Shown here one piece after another: positions 61,701 through 64,000 of a DNA stretch of 64,000 bases (within the stretch, counting starts at the first letter, position 1; each line of letters opens with the position of its first letter). The notes under the pieces were generated by a model. The model worked only from the letters and a program-made list of their open reading frames with translations, searched no databases and was not told the DNA's origin. A program made the position numbers and the translations under genes. The stretch is from Tubulanus polymorphus (lineage: Eukaryota; Nemertea; Palaeonemertea; Tubulaniformes; Tubulanidae). Location: assembly GCF_964204645.1 (NCBI RefSeq), contig NC_134029.1, positions 3,915,001 to 3,979,000 of the forward strand, in the 5' to 3' direction.

Positions 61701-62795
61701 CGGAAACCGGTTACTAAGTTCAACCTAGAAGCCACTAGCATAGAAACAGACTATTGAAATTCAGACTCTTACCGAATAATCCAGTTCCTGTAGTCTGATT
61801 CGTACCAAATAATGATGGAGTCTGTTGTGTTGTATTACCGAATAAACCACCACCAGTCGTTCCACCAAACGTTGTCCCTAGAATAATCGTGATTTTTATC
61901 TATCTTTAATTAAGTTGGGGCATTTAAAATAAACTTTTTTTTTACACCAGTCAACGTCGCAAGTAAACGATCTTGAAATTATCTTGATTATTCTCAAACA
62001 ATCAAACTCAAAACGCTCAGATCATTTTGCTTACCTCCGAAGCTGGTCGTAGGTTTTGCTCCGAATGCTGTCGCTGTATTCGGAGTGCCGAACAGACCAC
62101 CTGTAGCACCGGTATTCTGACCAAATAAACCTCCGGTAGCAGGCTGCTGAGTCTGCTGACCGAATGCTGAAAAAAAAACAAACAAACAAAATGCTAACGA
62201 AGGCCAGTTTTAAGACAATAGGGTACAGAGGTCAGATGTATGAACTCTAGTATTTTCACATCCTGAAAATCTTTTCTTTTAATGAAAAGTATTATCACAA
62301 TATTTTTTAGTAGACGCTTCTTTCACCACTTTCGAATTTTTCCCCCATTCTTTAGGCAGAAATCCATTAACACATCATCTGGGACCTGCGACTGCTTAAA
62401 TCCAATGCACAACCAGGGAGGGGAAAACAAGGTCCATTATAAGCTATACATGCTTTCTAAGAAACGAATACTCACTAAAGCCAGTATTTTGCTGCGGTTG
62501 ACCGAACGTAGTATTTCCACCACCGAACACGCTGGACGCCGTACTGGTATTAGTGTTACCGAAGAGTCCTCCCGTAGCGGGTGTTTGGGCTCCGAAAGCC
62601 GGGGTACCGAAGCCTGTACCTCGAAAAAGGAAGCGACCAAAAAATCAGTAATCAAGTTTTTCGGACACCTTCAACCAAAAGCAAAGAATTCGAAGGAAGC
62701 AATCTTTTAATTCTTAATAAAAAATTTTACTTACTGGTAGTATTACTAGTACCGAATCCGCCACCCCCGAATGGGGTTTTATTCTGTCCAAACAT
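49742..62795 (-). CDS. NUP98: NUP98-NUP96 nucleoporin precursor, 33 coding exons
   Basis: Exons: 62735-62795, 62476-62619, 62035-62166, 61773-61877, 61342-61499, 60904-61051, 60409-60599, 59986-60274, 59469-59672, 59327-59393, 59138-59246, 58910-59053, 58374-58549, 58103-58192, 57891-58011, 57458-57802, 56775-57014, 56417-56555, 55914-56105, 55577-55780, 55134-55406, 54756-54895, 54178-54328, 53694-53908, 53283-53462, 52951-53087, 52222-52503, 51709-51864, 51101-51230, 50712-50835, 50123-50357, 49932-50039 and 49742-49844; 1830 residues. Start [21 protein letters not shown] repeats fill about 1-150 and 205-500, split by a GLEBS motif ([16 protein letters not shown] ... [20 protein letters not shown]), which binds RAE1. 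The autoproteolytic domain (about 713-871) ends at KHF|SKYG. The rest is NUP96, a Y-complex scaffold, ending [13 protein letters not shown]...EMTS. Cleavage yields the mobile FG nucleoporin NUP98, which lines the pore and aids mRNA export, and structural NUP96. Confidence 0.96.
50440..50630 (+). repeat. Possible tRNA-derived SINE in a NUP98 intron
   Basis: ggctgagtgggtttagcgca resembles a tRNA 5' half with A box. acattcgaatcctaaaagca, about 60 bp on, resembles a weak B box. No good cloverleaf forms. It shares only general layout with the element at 12411. Confidence 0.3.
52811..52925. mobile_element. Palindromic MITE-like element, copy 2 (NUP98 intron)
   Basis: It has inverted ends ctgggtccagttccacagt and actgtggaactggatcctgg. 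The interior gagttaaaacattgaaaatg is identical to copy 1 at 35898-36010. The element is about 115 bp, in the same orientation, and non-coding. Confidence 0.7.
59734..59816. mobile_element. Small palindromic element in a NUP98 intron
   Basis: agcatcttaaatcagatact and the inverted match gacatttgagatgct enclose a further inverted tctttaag/cttaaag core. It is probably a short MITE relic. Confidence 0.4.
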
Positions 62796-64000
62796 ATTCC
62801 TAGTCGATTCCCTATACTTTATTAACGGCAGTTAATCTATATCAATGCCACTGCAATTGGCATCAGATCTCTTGAGTTCTACCTTTCAAATCGTCACTTT
62901 ATAATCTATCCACAGTCAATATGATTGATGACAATTACCTGCAAGTATAACATATCGACACATTTAAGATATATACTGTTTAAAAAAACCTTAAACGTGA
63001 GAACCATAAATTTAGAAAGTGGCATCCAAGTCAGATTTTATGCTTAAGTCAAAATAGTGCATACAATTGTCACCTAAACCTCAACAACCCGTGAATATGT
63101 GCATGAATTATTTTCCACCTATGTCTGACTTTTAACAAATCAACCAGGAGCATTTATTTAATTCTGCGAAGCAATTCTAAGCTGTTTATTCACATATCAG
63201 TCATATGATAAGTGCGACTTCATCTAGGGGTTTGCTGTAAATTAATCCTCAGCTCAATAAATAACTTCATCGTGTATCTTCCATGCAAACAAACAAAATG
63301 CAATGCATACTCATGATGATGAATATCATCCGATTTTGCGATTTTGATAGCTACTTATATAATAAAGGCCAGGCCCAATATCACTAAAAAATTTAAACAT
63401 CACCATCTCAGGCTTATCTAGAAAACTCAATCATAAGGTCAACCGAACAGCCCACATTTGATTTATCTGTAATTGATTTTAGATTTAACTCCATACCACA
63501 CGACAGACACGACGTCGTCACCACCACACGTCGTTTTTGAATTTCTACCGAAGAAAGTGGTAATTATTACACTTACAACTGCTCAACTCGACTGAATATT
63601 AACTTGTCGCCAGCCTGTTCATAACGCAAATATTAACGAGCCTTTATAGCGTTGCGTTGCATAACTCAGACAGGTAAAATCCAGTTTAAATCGGTTCAAT
63701 TCAAGGCAATTTTCGGATTTTGTACAAAAATGGCGTCACGCTGGATTCCCCGCTAAAAGCGCCACCTGACAGCGGCTGAATGAGATCGTTTATTGATAGG
63801 TTCGAATCCCAATTAACGCGGATTGCATATCGTTCACACCTTCCTTGCAAATTTACATAGAAATCTTGTCAGTCTATATTCATAGGATTTCTCTTTACCT
63901 TATATTCCCTAAAATGATCCTTATATTTTCTGAAATAATATATTTTTCTAGTTCACATGAGATGAGTAATAAATCTAATTTATATTGATTAAGTCACTTC
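62796..64000 (-). promoter_or_regulatory. 5' UTR, first intron and promoter region of NUP98
   Basis: An acceptor (gactag before gaatATG) sits just ahead of the start codon, with its exon beginning at 62799. A matching minus-strand donor (CAGTT|GTAAG) lies at 63577. A non-coding first exon upstream of 63577 and a 777-bp 5' UTR intron are therefore likely. At 63726-63740 the motif aaaatggcgtcacg (YY1-like plus CRE-like core) may mark the core promoter. Beyond it nothing is recognised. Confidence 0.45.

Noticed and set aside
63795-63825. tRNA or SINE suggested by ggttcgaatcc
   Set aside because: Only a B-box match is present; no A box at the right distance.

Overview
This is an animal (metazoan) nuclear genome window. 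Six multi-exon protein genes with GT-AG introns fill most of it, joined by a tandem cluster of intronless acetyltransferase genes. The proteins are clear relatives of genes known from vertebrates and invertebrates (NAT8/camello, KHDC4, WDR17, SPATA4, SLC36 and the NUP98-NUP96 precursor). Small introns, AT-rich spacers and many short palindromic MITE-like repeats fit a non-vertebrate bilaterian, perhaps a marine invertebrate such as a lophotrochozoan. That placement is inference; no sequence here fixes the phylum.

Layout: (1) 0.3-4.1 kb, minus strand: four NAT8-like N-acetyltransferase copies, of which three are intact and one is broken. (2) 4.66-10.6 kb, minus: an eight-exon gene for a protein with two cyclic-nucleotide-binding domains. 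(3) 11.65-22.35 kb, plus: KHDC4, a KH-domain splicing-type RNA-binding protein with a much enlarged Pro/Gln-rich tail, arranged head to head with gene 2. (4) 22.9-24.7 kb: an intergenic stretch holding a near-perfect 546-bp foldback element. (5) 24.7-37.0 kb, plus: WDR17, with two alternative first coding exons. (6) 38.1-40.2 kb, minus: SPATA4, tail to tail with WDR17. (7) 41.7-46.1 kb, plus: an SLC36-type amino-acid transporter, divergent from SPATA4. (8) 49.7-62.8 kb, minus: the complete NUP98-NUP96 precursor in 33 coding exons, convergent with SLC36.

I rebuilt the gene models by hand from splice sites and reading phase. In every multi-exon model the summed coding length is a multiple of three: KHDC4 1136 aa, WDR17 1309 or 1303 aa, SPATA4 257 aa, SLC36-like 508 aa, NUP98-NUP96 1830 aa, and the cyclic-nucleotide protein 600 aa from its first clear Met. 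This is an internal check only, since no transcript data were available.

The genes do not form one pathway. Two, perhaps three, of them (SPATA4, WDR17 and possibly the cyclic-nucleotide protein) have relatives linked to testis, sperm or photoreceptor biology. The WDR17-SPATA4 pair is adjacent in vertebrates too, so the arrangement looks ancient. I found no prokaryotic system, CRISPR array or virus. The less expected content is structural: the foldback element, several palindromic MITE families, alternative first exons, a 21-nt microexon and expanding coding repeats in KHDC4.
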